A stretch of 33,324 nt of DNA from Devosia equisanguinis (GCF_900631955.1 NZ_UZWD01000014.1:1-33324), one strand, 5' to 3'; shown: positions 15,709 through 23,984, counted from the stretch's first letter. Numbers and translations: made by a program. Notes: generated from the letters alone by a model not told the origin.

Positions 15709-15721
15709 TGATCTGGATCAA
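15708..15721. promoter_or_regulatory. FNR/FixK box upstream of ccoN
   Basis: TTGATCTGGATCAA is a perfect TTGAT-N4-ATCAA site, extended by T and A on each side. Its centre at 15714.5 predicts a start near 15756 and a leader of about 48 bases for ccoN. This is the usual site of FixK or FnrL control of cbb3 oxidase genes at low oxygen. No fixK or fnrL gene is in the window. Confidence 0.85.
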
Positions 15722-15803
15722 AGAAGCCCAGCCACTTTGCTCTACGGCTTGCTCCCATAAGTGGACTTTCTGCGACCGCAGAACCGGATTGGGGGCATTT
15801 GAG

Positions 15804-17447
15804 ATGGTGGCTGATTTCACGCGCAGCGAGAGGGTAACGTCCCTCGTCCTGCTCGGAGGGCTGATCGTCGTGGGCTTGGCCATGGCGATCGGCGGGCGCA
15901 ACGACCTGATGGGCGTGCATGGCTGGATCGTGGTAGCGGCGAGCCTGTGGGGCACTGTGACCCTGATCCGCGGCTTCGACCTGCCCGAACCCTCCGCCGA
16001 GCGACTGGCTCAATATTACGACGCGCCCACCCGCGTCGGCCTCATCCTCACTTTGCTCTGGGGCGTGGTGGGCATGGCCGCCGGCTTCTGGGTGGCGCTG
16101 CTTCTGGCCTATCCCGATTTCACCTTAGACCTCGCCTGGCTGAGCTGGGGCCGGCTGCGGCCGGTGCACACTTCGGGCGTGATCTTCGGCTTCGGCGGCA
16201 ATGCGCTGATCGCCACCTCCTTCCATGTGCTGCAGCGCACCACCCGCGCCCGCCTGCCCGACGCCATCAGCCCCTGGTTCGTGTTGCTCGGCTACAACCT
16301 GTTCTGCGTGCTGGCGGCCAGCGGCTACCTCATGGGCATGACCCAGTCCAAGGAATATGCCGAGCCCGAATGGTATGCCGATATCTGGCTGGTCGTGGTC
16401 TGGGTGGTCTATTTCGCCATCTATATGCGCACTCTGGCCCGCCGCAAGGAACCGCATATCTACGTGGCCAACTGGTACTACATGGCCTTCATCCTGGTCG
16501 TGGCCATCCTGCACATCGTCAACAACCTGGCCGTGCCGATCTCGTTCGGCTCGTCGAAATCCTATTCGCTGTTCGCCGGCGTCCAGGATGCCATGACCCA
16601 GTGGTGGTACGGCCATAACGCCGTGGCCTTCTTCCTCACCGCCGGCTTCCTGGGCATGATGTATTACTACCTGCCCAAGCGCGCCGGCCGACCGATCTTC
16701 TCCTATCGCCTGTCGATCGTCTCGTTCTGGGGCATCACCTTCATGTATATGTGGGCCGGGTCGCACCACCTGCACTACACCGCCCTTCCCCATTGGGTGC
16801 AGACCCTTGGCATGGCCTTTTCGGTGGTGCTGCTGGTCCCCAGCTGGGCCTCGGCCGGCAATGCGCTGCTGACGCTGAATGGCGCCTGGCACAAGGTGCG
16901 CGACGACGCCGTGCTGCGCTTCATGGCGCTGGCGGCGATCTTTTACGGCATAACCACTTTCGAAGGCTCGTTCATGGCCATCCGCGCCGTGAATTCGCTC
17001 AGCCACTATACCGACTGGACCATCGGCCACGTGCATGCCGGGGCTCTGGGCTGGGTGGCGATGATCTCCTTCGGCGCGCTCTATGCGCTGGTCCCCTCGA
17101 TGTTCAAGCGCGAGCGCATTTATTCGACGAAGCTGATCGAAGTGCACTTCTGGCTCGCCCTCTCGGGCACCGTTATCTACGTCTTCGCCATGTGGAATTC
17201 GGGCGTCATCCAGGGCCTGATGTGGCGCACCTATGACGAGAGCGGCGCGCTCAGCTACTCGTTCATCGAGACCGTCGAGGCCATGCACCCCTACTATATC
17301 GCCCGCGCCTTCGGGGGCCTCCTGTTCCTGCTCGGCGCCCTCACCGCTCTCTACAACACCATCATGACCATCCGCATGCCGGCTATCGGCACCGCGCCGG
17401 ACGCCCAGGGCGACCTGCCGGCCGCCGCCATGCAGGCTGGAGAATAG
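15804..17447 (+). CDS. ccoN: cbb3-type cytochrome c oxidase subunit I (CcoN/FixN)
   Basis: This 547-aa catalytic subunit of the cbb3 oxidase has about 12-14 membrane helices and reduces oxygen with high affinity. Metal ligands are visible: the low-spin heme His in RLRPVHTSGVIFGFGGNA, the CuB His in WWYGHNAVAFFLT, the CuB histidine pair in GSHHLHYTALPHW, and heme ligands in IGHVHAGALGWV. Length and termini are normal for CcoN. The ATG at 15804 (MVADFTRSERV) is preferred to longer in-frame extensions that cover the regulatory boxes. ccoO follows after 4 bases. cbb3 oxidases also have some NO reductase activity, of note beside nirK. Confidence 0.97.
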   Translation: MVADFTRSERVTSLVLLGGLIVVGLAMAIGGRNDLMGVHGWIVVAASLWGTVTLIRGFDLPEPSAERLAQYYDAPTRVGLILTLLWGVVGMAAGFWVALLLAYPDFTLDLAWLSWGRLRPVHTSGVIFGFGGNALIATSFHVLQRTTRARLPDAISPWFVLLGYNLFCVLAASGYLMGMTQSKEYAEPEWYADIWLVVVWVVYFAIYMRTLARRKEPHIYVANWYYMAFILVVAILHIVNNLAVPISFGSSKSYSLFAGVQDAMTQWWYGHNAVAFFLTAGFLGMMYYYLPKRAGRPIFSYRLSIVSFWGITFMYMWAGSHHLHYTALPHWVQTLGMAFSVVLLVPSWASAGNALLTLNGAWHKVRDDAVLRFMALAAIFYGITTFEGSFMAIRAVNSLSHYTDWTIGHVHAGALGWVAMISFGALYALVPSMFKRERIYSTKLIEVHFWLALSGTVIYVFAMWNSGVIQGLMWRTYDESGALSYSFIETVEAMHPYYIARAFGGLLFLLGALTALYNTIMTIRMPAIGTAPDAQGDLPAAAMQAGE

Positions 17448-17451
17448 CCCG

Positions 17452-18183
17452 ATGTTTGGATTTCACTATCGCCTGGAACGCAGCGCCATCGGCCTCGTCG
17501 CCTTCATCGTCCTCGTGGCTTCCATTGGCGGCCTGATCGAGATCGCGCCGCTCTTCACCATCGACGAGACCGTGGAAAAGGCCGAGGACATGCGGGTCTA
17601 TACCCCGCTCGAAGTGGCCGGCCGCAATATCTACATCCGCGAAGGGTGCTATGCCTGCCACAGCCAGATGATCCGCACCCTGCGGGACGAGGTCGATCGC
17701 TACGGCCCCTATTCGCTGGCGGTGGAGAGTAGCTACGACCATCCCCAGCTCTGGGGCTCCAAGCGCACCGGGCCGGATCTGGCGCGGCTGGGCAACAAAT
17801 ATTCGGATGACTGGCACGTCACCCATCTCAACAATCCGCGCGATCTGGTGCCGCAATCGGTCATGCCGGCCTATCGCTGGCTCCTGCGCGACCAACTGCG
17901 CACCGACGATCTCGGCGACCACCTGAGGGCCCTGCGCGCCGTGGGCGTACCCTATAGCGACGACCAGATCGCCAATGCCACCCGCGACGCCTATGGCCAG
18001 GCCAATCCGGACAGTCCGGAAGCCAGCGGCGTCGCCGAGCGCTATGGCGCCGACACCAATATCCGTGCCTTCGACGGCAACCAGGGACCGCTCACCGACA
18101 TGGATGCGCTGGTGGCTTACCTGCAGGTGCTCGGCAATCTCACCCAAGTCGCCCACACCACCCAGCAGGCGGAGGTTGAATAA
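17452..18183 (+). CDS. ccoO: cbb3-type cytochrome c oxidase subunit II (CcoO/FixO)
   Basis: This 243-aa monoheme cytochrome c subunit has one N-terminal membrane anchor (about residues 12-35) and a periplasmic domain with the heme c motif CYACHS near residue 67 and the axial Met in QSVMPAYRW. GSKRTGPDLARLG is a conserved CcoO motif. It passes electrons from CcoP to CcoN. Its TAA stop overlaps the ATG of ccoQ (TAATG). A stretch near residues 175-215 between the heme domain and the last helix is typical of the family. Confidence 0.97.
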   Translation: MFGFHYRLERSAIGLVAFIVLVASIGGLIEIAPLFTIDETVEKAEDMRVYTPLEVAGRNIYIREGCYACHSQMIRTLRDEVDRYGPYSLAVESSYDHPQLWGSKRTGPDLARLGNKYSDDWHVTHLNNPRDLVPQSVMPAYRWLLRDQLRTDDLGDHLRALRAVGVPYSDDQIANATRDAYGQANPDSPEASGVAERYGADTNIRAFDGNQGPLTDMDALVAYLQVLGNLTQVAHTTQQAEVE

Positions 18184-18356
18184 TGCCTTTTGATCATGAA
18201 GCAGTCGTCGGTTTCGCCAAGTCCTTCGGCCTGTTCTACCTGCTCGGCCTCAGCGCCATCTGCCTCGCCTGGACCTATTGGCCGTCTAACAAGAAGGGCT
18301 TCGATGAAGCCGCCAAAATGCCCCTGCTCGAAGAGGAAGACCGGCCATGGCGCTGA
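18183..18356 (+). CDS. ccoQ: cbb3-type oxidase subunit CcoQ/FixQ
   Basis: This 57-aa protein begins MPFDHEAVVGFAKSFGLFY and has one transmembrane helix (about residues 14-33), then a charged tail ending LLEEEDRPWR. Size, one helix, and position between ccoO and ccoP identify it as CcoQ, a small subunit that stabilises the oxidase complex. Its start shares a base with the ccoO stop, and its last 10 bases overlap the start of ccoP, so the four genes are translationally coupled. Confidence 0.93.
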   Translation: MPFDHEAVVGFAKSFGLFYLLGLSAICLAWTYWPSNKKGFDEAAKMPLLEEEDRPWR

Positions 18357-19219
18357 AGGAACGCGATGAATTCACCGGCCAGGTCACCACTGGCCATGAG
18401 TGGAACGGCATCAAGGAACTGAACACCCCCATTCCGCGCCTGGTGTGGATCTTCCTCATCTCCATGGTGCTGTTCGGACTGGTCTGGACCGTGCTCATGC
18501 CGTCCTGGCCGGGCGTCAACGGCTATTTCCGCGGGCTTCTCGGCGTCGACCAGCATCAGGCGGTCAAGCAGAGCCTGGCCGAAGCCAATGCGCAGCGTGC
18601 CGCCTGGATGGATCGCCTCGCCACCGAGGACTTTTCCAGCCTGGCCGCCGACAAGGACATCATGACCGTGGTGCGCCAGGCCGGTCCCGCCATCTTCGCG
18701 GACAATTGCGCCGCCTGCCATGGTGCCGAAGGCAAGGGCAATCCCGGCTATCCCAATATTGCCCAATCGCCGATGATGTGGGGCGATGATACCGACGCCA
18801 TCGCCGAAACCATCCGCGTCGGCATCAATTCCATGCATCCCGAAACCCGCTACGGCCAGATGCTGGCCTTCGGGCGTGACCAGATGCTGTCGGGCGAACA
18901 GATCAATCAGCTGGCCGATTACCTGGTCGCCCTGCATGACGGTCCGGCCATTACCAACGAGGCACGCGGCGACGCCGAAACGCTGTTCGCCGAGAACTGC
19001 GCCGCCTGCCATGGCGCGGACGGGTTGGGGTCCACCGATACCGGCGCACCCAATCTGATGGACAATTTCTGGATCTATGGCGGCAATCGCTCGGTGATCC
19101 GGCAGTCGATCTACAATGGCCGCCAGGGCACCATGCCCACCTGGGAAGGCCGCCTGTCGCCCGCCCAGATCCGCATGATGGCGCTCTACGTGCAGGACCT
19201 GCGAGGCAAGACGCCATGA
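18347..19219 (+). CDS. ccoP: cbb3-type cytochrome c oxidase subunit III (CcoP/FixP)
   Basis: This 290-aa diheme cytochrome c subunit accepts electrons from the cytochrome c pool. The N-terminal CcoP_N region (DEFTGQVTTGHEWNGIKELNTPIPRLW-like, with a single helix at about residues 33-53) is followed by two heme c domains, each with CAACH (near residues 123 and 222). Axial Met candidates lie in SMHPETRYGQM and in TMPTWEG. It overlaps ccoQ by 10 bases, and its stop overlaps the start of the 67-aa gene by 4 bases (ATGA). Confidence 0.97.
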   Translation: MALKERDEFTGQVTTGHEWNGIKELNTPIPRLVWIFLISMVLFGLVWTVLMPSWPGVNGYFRGLLGVDQHQAVKQSLAEANAQRAAWMDRLATEDFSSLAADKDIMTVVRQAGPAIFADNCAACHGAEGKGNPGYPNIAQSPMMWGDDTDAIAETIRVGINSMHPETRYGQMLAFGRDQMLSGEQINQLADYLVALHDGPAITNEARGDAETLFAENCAACHGADGLGSTDTGAPNLMDNFWIYGGNRSVIRQSIYNGRQGTMPTWEGRLSPAQIRMMALYVQDLRGKTP

Positions 19220-19419
19220 GCGAAACGGGCCAAACCCCTCCCATCCGCCGCACCTGGCGGGTGGGCTGGATGATCGGGCTCGGCATCATTGCCGTGCTGC
19301 TGCTCGCCAATGCCCATCTCGTCTATGTCGCCTTTTCCTCACAGCCCGCCTGCGTCGATCACCTCAAGCTGCCCGATGGCAGTCCCGACCATTTCCGCGC
19401 CGCCAAGTCGGGGTGTTGA
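19216..19419 (+). CDS. Small single-helix membrane protein of the cbb3 operon (67 aa)
   Basis: This 67-aa protein has a charged N-terminus, one transmembrane helix (about residues 17-39, WMIGLGIIAVLLLANAHLVYV) and a short, presumably periplasmic tail with two cysteines (PACVDHLK and KSGC at the end). It is ATGA-coupled to ccoP, so it is translated with the oxidase. I do not recognise a named family; it is too short for CcoH/FixH (about 150-170 aa) and lacks the ferredoxin motifs of CcoG. Similar small proteins follow ccoP in some Hyphomicrobiales as far as I recall. A role as accessory subunit or assembly factor is inferred from position only. Confidence 0.8.
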   Translation: MSETGQTPPIRRTWRVGWMIGLGIIAVLLLANAHLVYVAFSSQPACVDHLKLPDGSPDHFRAAKSGC

Positions 19420-19448
19420 GAAACCAGATGCTTGCCGCGGCGCTCAGG

Positions 19449-19567
19449 ACCCCCACCCCAACCCTCCCCCTGCAGAAGGGGGAGGGAGCCCAGGCGCCGG
19501 GTATGGACCACCCAGCCGCCGCTTCCTCTGCTCCTCCCCCTTCTTCAGGGGGAGGCCGGGTGGGGGT
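19449..19567. repeat. Nested inverted-repeat element in the 203-bp gap before DUF2189
   Basis: The gap 19420-19622 holds no gene. Inside it, ACCCCCACCC (19449-19458) pairs with GGGTGGGGGT (19558-19567), enclosing two hairpins: CCCTCCCCCT/AGGGGGAGGG (19462-19486) and CCTCCCCCT/AGGGGGAGG (19533-19555). The result is a cloverleaf-like structure. It resembles the C/G-rich palindromic intergenic repeats common in Hyphomicrobiales genomes, and interrupts the cco operon between the 67-aa gene and the DUF2189 gene. Confidence 0.75.
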
Positions 19568-19622
19568 TCTCCGCTCTCGACCCGCAGCCCATCGGACGCT
19601 CAACCCAACTCACGGAATCGCC

Positions 19623-20417
19623 ATGACCCAAGCCGCCGACGTCATTCCACCCTATGAACCCGCCGCACCGCGGGCGGTCGATCACAATCGCCATCTGCCC
19701 CTGTCAGCGCCTTTTGCCTGGCTCGCCGCCGGCTGGCGCGACCTCTGGTCGAACCCCATGCCAAGCCTCGCCTATGGCTCTGGGGTCGTTCTCGTCTCCT
19801 GGGGCATCATCTCTTTGATGTTCACCTATGGCTGGGCCCAGATCCTGTTTCCGGCACTGGCCGGCTTCCTCGTGGTCGGTCCGCTTCTCGCCACCGGCCT
19901 ATATGAAAAGAGCCGGCGCCTCGCCGCCCGCAAGAAGGTAACGCTCTGGGACATGCTGTTCCCGCGCGGCGGCATGCATCTGTTCTTCGTCGGCGCCGTC
20001 TTGATGACGCTGATGCTGGTCTGGGTGCGCGCTGCCGTGCTGCTCTATGCCCTGTTCTTCGGCTGGCGCGCTTTTCCCGGCTTTGACCAGATCATCCAGA
20101 CGCTGCTGACCACGCCCGAGGGCATTGGCCTCCTCGCTGTCGGCACGGCGGTAGGCGGGCTCTTTGCCGCCTTCTCCTTTGCCATTGGCGCCTTCTCCAT
20201 TCCCATGGTGCTGGACCAGAAGCTCGATGCCTTCTCGGCCATGGGCATGTCGCTGTCGCTGGTCACCAACAATCTCGGCCCGGCCCTGATCTGGGCCGCC
20301 CTGGTGGTGGGCCTCGTGATCGTCAGCCTGCTCACCGGGTTTTTGGGGCTGATCATCATCTTCCCGCTGCTCGGCCACGCCACCTGGCACGCCTATCTGG
20401 CGGTGCGCGAGGAATAG
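19623..20417 (+). CDS. DUF2189 family membrane protein
   Basis: This 264-aa protein has about six transmembrane helices and the DUF2189 pattern: GWRDLWSNPMPSLAYGSGVVLVSW, ATGLYEKSRRLAARKK, FGWRAFPGF, and a C-terminal FPLLGHATWHAYLAVR. Function of the family is unknown; members often lie beside cbb3 oxidase or denitrification genes. Here it sits 24 bases before ccoI (fixI), where ccoG/ccoH genes would normally be. The start ATG 19623 (MTQAADV) has no strong ribosome site in the repeat-derived leader. Confidence 0.88.
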   Translation: MTQAADVIPPYEPAAPRAVDHNRHLPLSAPFAWLAAGWRDLWSNPMPSLAYGSGVVLVSWGIISLMFTYGWAQILFPALAGFLVVGPLLATGLYEKSRRLAARKKVTLWDMLFPRGGMHLFFVGAVLMTLMLVWVRAAVLLYALFFGWRAFPGFDQIIQTLLTTPEGIGLLAVGTAVGGLFAAFSFAIGAFSIPMVLDQKLDAFSAMGMSLSLVTNNLGPALIWAALVVGLVIVSLLTGFLGLIIIFPLLGHATWHAYLAVREE

Positions 20418-20441
20418 AGCAACACCTGCGGATTTCGGACC

Positions 20442-22679
20442 ATGACCTGCTGCGCACCCCCGCCTGCCTTTGTCGAAGCCCTTGCCGGGGGGCCCAATCG
20501 GGGCCCTTCGGACAATGAGGTGCGCCTGGCCAGCCGGGCGCTCGAGGCAGATCTCCGGCAGTCCGAATTCGCTGCCCCGGCCATCCATTGCGGCGGCTGC
20601 ATCCGCACCATCGAAGCGGCGCTCGATGCACTGCCCGGCGTGGTCTCGAGCCGGGTGAACCTTTCCAGCAAGCGCGTCACCGTGCGCTGGCGCGACGCGG
20701 GCATGGTGCCGCCCATGGTCCACCGCATGGTCGAATTGGGCTATGAACCCAACCTCTTCTCGCTCGAGGAAGCCGGCAAGGATGCCGGACTTTCGGCGAT
20801 GATCCGAGCGCTTGCCGTTGCCGCCTTCTGCTCGATGAACATCATGATGTTCTCCGGCTCGGTCTGGGCCGGCGCCGACGGAGCGACGCGCGATATCCTG
20901 CACTGGATCTGTGCCGCACTGACCCTGCCGGCACTGCTCTATTCCGGCCGGGTTTTCTACCAGTCGGCCTGGACGGCGCTGCGTGCGGGCCACACCAATA
21001 TGGACGTGCCGATCACCATCGGCATCCTCATGGCCTTCGCGCTCAGCCTCTACGACACCGTGTTTTCCGGCACCGAAGTCTATTACGATGCCGTCGCCTC
21101 GCTGATCTTCTTCCTGCTCATCGGCCGGGCACTCGACCATGCCATGCGCGAACGCGCCCGCACCGCCGTCAAGGGCCTGGCACGCTTGGCGCCGGCAGGC
21201 GCGCTGGTGCTGGAGGGCGAGGGCGGCCCCGCCTTCCTGCCGCTGGCCGAGATTCGCCCCGGCATGGTGATCGCCGTCGGCCCGAGCGAGCGCATTCCCG
21301 TCGATGGCGACGTGGTCACCGGCCAGAGTGAAATCGACAAGAGCCTATTGACCGGCGAAAGCCTGCCCGAAACCGCCGGCCCCGGACAGGCCGTACCGGC
21401 CGGCGCGCTCAATCTCAGCGCGGCCATCGCCATTCGCGCCACTGCCGACGAGAAGAATTCCACTCTCAACCAATTGGTGCAGCTGCTCGACGATGCCGAA
21501 TCCAGCCGCAACCGCTATCGCCGCATTGCCGATCGCGCCGCCACCTTCTATTCGCCCGTCGTGCATCTGGCCGCCTTCCTCGCCTTTATCGGCTGGATGG
21601 TGTTCAACGGCGACCTGCACCATGCCACCACCATCGCCATTGCCGTCCTGATCATCACCTGCCCCTGTGCTCTCGGCCTGGCCGTGCCCATGGTGCAGGT
21701 GGTGGCGGCCAAGCGCCTGTTCGAAGCCGGGATCATGGTCAAGGACGGGGCGGCGCTGGAGCGGTTGGCCGAGGTCGACACCGTCGTCTTCGACAAGACC
21801 GGCACGCTGACCACCGGCCTCGCCCGCCCCATTGCCAGCCTCGCCGAGCCGGGCAGTCTCGGCATTGCCGCCAGCCTTGCCGCCCGCTCGCGTCATCCCT
21901 ATTCGATCGCCATCGCCCATGCCTTTGCCGCGACGCCCGACCTCGACTGGCAGGATGTGACCGAGCATCCCGGCCTCGGCGTGGAAGCGCGGCTCGATGG
22001 GCGGATCTATCGCCTCGGCCGCATGGGCTGGTCGGGCCCCAATGACGGGAGCGAAGCCGGCACCGTGCTGTCGCGAAACGGCGAATTCTGCGTCGCCTTT
22101 GCCTTCGAAGACCAGTTGCGACCTCAGGCGGCGACCTCTGCCGAGCGCCTGCATCGGCTGGGCTACCAGACGCTGGTGCTGTCCGGCGACCGCCCGGCTC
22201 TGGTATCGCGGCTGGCGGCAAAGCTAGGCATGGACAGCGAAGGCGGGCTGTTGCCCGAGGAAAAACTTGCGCGCATCGCTGCCCTCGAACAGTCCGGCCG
22301 TGTCGTGCTCATGGTGGGCGACGGGCTCAACGACACCCCGGCCATGGCCCGCGCCCATGTGTCCATGGCCCCGGCCAGCGCCATCGACATCGGCCGCAAC
22401 GCCGCGGATTTCGTATTCCTGCGCAACGATCTCACCGCCATCCCCACCGCCCTTGCCGTGGCCCGCGAGGCGCGCCAACTGGTGCGGCAGAACCTTGTCC
22501 TCGCCTTGCTCTACAATGCCATTGCCCTGCCCATCGCCATTGCCGGGCTGGTCAATCCCTTCATGGCCGCCATCGCCATGTCGGCATCCTCGGTGGTCGT
22601 GGTGGTCAATGCCCTGCGCCTGGGATGGCACCCCTTCGGCAACCGGGTCAGGGCTCCCGGAAAGGCGGCTACAGCATGA
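20442..22679 (+). CDS. ccoI: Copper-transporting P-type ATPase CcoI/FixI
   Basis: This 745-aa P1B-type ATPase exports copper across the inner membrane for CuB insertion into cbb3 oxidase. Domains in order: an N-terminal heavy-metal domain with HCGGC at residues 49-53, eight membrane helices, the actuator with LTGESLPE, the metal-channel motif CPC at residues 407-409, the phosphorylated Asp451 in DKTGT, and the hinge VGDGLNDTPAM. The N-terminal tail (CC then A/P-rich, about 40 aa) is typical of FixI. ATGA overlap with ccoS. The distinct lineage from CopA is indicated by context beside ccoNOQP and ccoS. Confidence 0.96.
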   Translation: MTCCAPPPAFVEALAGGPNRGPSDNEVRLASRALEADLRQSEFAAPAIHCGGCIRTIEAALDALPGVVSSRVNLSSKRVTVRWRDAGMVPPMVHRMVELGYEPNLFSLEEAGKDAGLSAMIRALAVAAFCSMNIMMFSGSVWAGADGATRDILHWICAALTLPALLYSGRVFYQSAWTALRAGHTNMDVPITIGILMAFALSLYDTVFSGTEVYYDAVASLIFFLLIGRALDHAMRERARTAVKGLARLAPAGALVLEGEGGPAFLPLAEIRPGMVIAVGPSERIPVDGDVVTGQSEIDKSLLTGESLPETAGPGQAVPAGALNLSAAIAIRATADEKNSTLNQLVQLLDDAESSRNRYRRIADRAATFYSPVVHLAAFLAFIGWMVFNGDLHHATTIAIAVLIITCPCALGLAVPMVQVVAAKRLFEAGIMVKDGAALERLAEVDTVVFDKTGTLTTGLARPIASLAEPGSLGIAASLAARSRHPYSIAIAHAFAATPDLDWQDVTEHPGLGVEARLDGRIYRLGRMGWSGPNDGSEAGTVLSRNGEFCVAFAFEDQLRPQAATSAERLHRLGYQTLVLSGDRPALVSRLAAKLGMDSEGGLLPEEKLARIAALEQSGRVVLMVGDGLNDTPAMARAHVSMAPASAIDIGRNAADFVFLRNDLTAIPTALAVAREARQLVRQNLVLALLYNAIALPIAIAGLVNPFMAAIAMSASSVVVVVNALRLGWHPFGNRVRAPGKAATA

Positions 22680-22840
22680 ACGATTTCTTCTATCTCATTC
22701 CCATCTCGATCATTCTGGGCTTTATCGGCCTCGTCGTCTTTCTCTGGACCCTGCGGGCCGGGCAATATGAGGACCTCGACGGCGCCTCCGAACGCATCCT
22801 CTATGACGAGGATGTGCCGCGCCCCGACAAACCTTCATGA
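22676..22840 (+). CDS. ccoS: cbb3-type oxidase assembly protein CcoS/FixS
   Basis: This 54-aa protein begins MNDFFYLIPISIILGFIGL, with one membrane helix and the conserved LRAGQYEDLDGASERIL tail, diagnostic of CcoS. CcoS is needed for cofactor insertion into the oxidase. The ATG at 22676 overlaps the ccoI stop (ATGA), and its stop overlaps the next start in the same manner. Confidence 0.95.
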   Translation: MNDFFYLIPISIILGFIGLVVFLWTLRAGQYEDLDGASERILYDEDVPRPDKPS

Positions 22841-23304
22841 TCGCGCTCCAGCCAACCGAACCCGGCCGCTGGGCGGCGTTGCAGCGCTGTTATGGCCAGC
22901 TGCTGCAACTTTGCGATCAGCTTGAGGACATTGCCGATCGCCTGCCCGATAGGGTCACCGCCGCCGAAACCAAGGCCCTGGCAAAGGCGATCCTGGCCGC
23001 CTTGGCCGACACACATGCCGAAGAAGAACTGGCGCTGCTGCCGGCCCTGGCCATGTCCCCCAAGCCGGAATTGCGTCGCCTCGCTCAGCGCCTGCGCCAG
23101 GAGCACGATGCCGATACCCAATCGGCGCTCGAACTGGCCGAAGTGCTTGTCTCTCTCAACGGACGACAGCCGCTGCTGTCGCCCGATGCGACCGGCTATC
23201 TCCTGCGCGCCTTCTTCGAGAGCGTGCGACGGCATGTGCGCAGCGAACAGGATCTGCTTATCCTGCTCGATGCGATTCCCCCTGCGAGCGGAGCCCCGAA
23301 TTGA
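22837..23304 (+). CDS. Hemerythrin-like domain protein
   Basis: This 155-aa soluble protein is predicted to be a four-helix bundle of the hemerythrin type. Ligand motifs seen are THAEEELALLP (His, Glu), RQEHDAD and VRRHVRSEQDLLI. The first helix (LQRCYGQLLQLCDQL) lacks the expected His and has cysteines instead, so the metal site may be altered. Hemerythrin-like proteins bind oxygen or NO or repair Fe-S clusters. It is ATGA-coupled with both ccoS and nnrU, linking it to NO/oxygen metabolism. The family call rests on motif pattern. Confidence 0.72.
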   Translation: MIALQPTEPGRWAALQRCYGQLLQLCDQLEDIADRLPDRVTAAETKALAKAILAALADTHAEEELALLPALAMSPKPELRRLAQRLRQEHDADTQSALELAEVLVSLNGRQPLLSPDATGYLLRAFFESVRRHVRSEQDLLILLDAIPPASGAPN

Positions 23305-23984
23305 CCCAGTTCCTCCTGGCCCTGGCCATGTTCCTCGCCTTGCATTCGGTGCCGGCCATTCCCGCCATCCGCACGGTTCTGGTCGAGCGCCTGGGCCGCC
23401 GCGCCTATCTCGTGCTCTACTCACTTGTCTCGCTGGCCACATTGGGCTGGGTGTTCCACGCCGCCTTCCGGCTCGACTATGTGCCGCTCTGGGACCCGGC
23501 GCCCTGGCAGGCCTGGCTGGCGCTCATGGCCTCGCCTATCGCCCTGTTCCTGCTGGTCACCGGGCTGGTCAGCCCCAATCCGGCTTCCATCACCTTCCGG
23601 CGCGGCGACGCGGCCTATGGCGCCATAACCACGGTGACCCGCCACCCCGTGCTCTGGGGCTTCCTGCTCTGGGCCATCAACCACCTCGTCGCCAATGGCG
23701 ATCTGCGCAGCCTCATGCTGTTCGGCGTGTTTGCGCTGTTCGCGCTTTTCGGCATGCTGATGGCCGAGCGGCGCGGCAGCAAACGCAATCCCGCCTGGAA
23801 CGAGATCACCGCCACCACCTCGATTGTGCCTTTTGCCGCCGTCGTCGCCGGCCGCACGAGACTGCGGATCGACCGGGCTATGATCATCGGCTTTATCATC
23901 GCCCTTGCCCTCACCATCTGGCTGCTCTCGGGCGGGCATGCGGCAATTTTCGGCGCTGATCCGCTGGCCATGGCGACGGCCTGA
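23301..23984 (+). CDS. nnrU: NnrU family membrane protein
   Basis: This 227-aa protein has about six to seven transmembrane helices and NnrU features: LALAMFLALHSVPAIPAIR, RRAYLVLYSLVSLATLGWV, a central RHPVLWGFLLWAINHLVANGDLRSL and FALFGMLMAERR. NnrU is required for or linked to nitrite/NO reductase expression or activity in Rhodobacter, with unknown mechanism; the family is related to isoprenylcysteine methyltransferase-like NnrU/MddA proteins. It is the last gene of the long plus-strand oxidase operon. Confidence 0.93.
   Translation: MTQFLLALAMFLALHSVPAIPAIRTVLVERLGRRAYLVLYSLVSLATLGWVFHAAFRLDYVPLWDPAPWQAWLALMASPIALFLLVTGLVSPNPASITFRRGDAAYGAITTVTRHPVLWGFLLWAINHLVANGDLRSLMLFGVFALFALFGMLMAERRGSKRNPAWNEITATTSIVPFAAVVAGRTRLRIDRAMIIGFIIALALTIWLLSGGHAAIFGADPLAMATA

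Noticed and set aside
19413..20417. Longer DUF2189 start at 19413
   Set aside because: The extra 70 codons read through the palindromic repeat and are Pro/Arg/Ser-rich; the family domain begins after ATG 19623.
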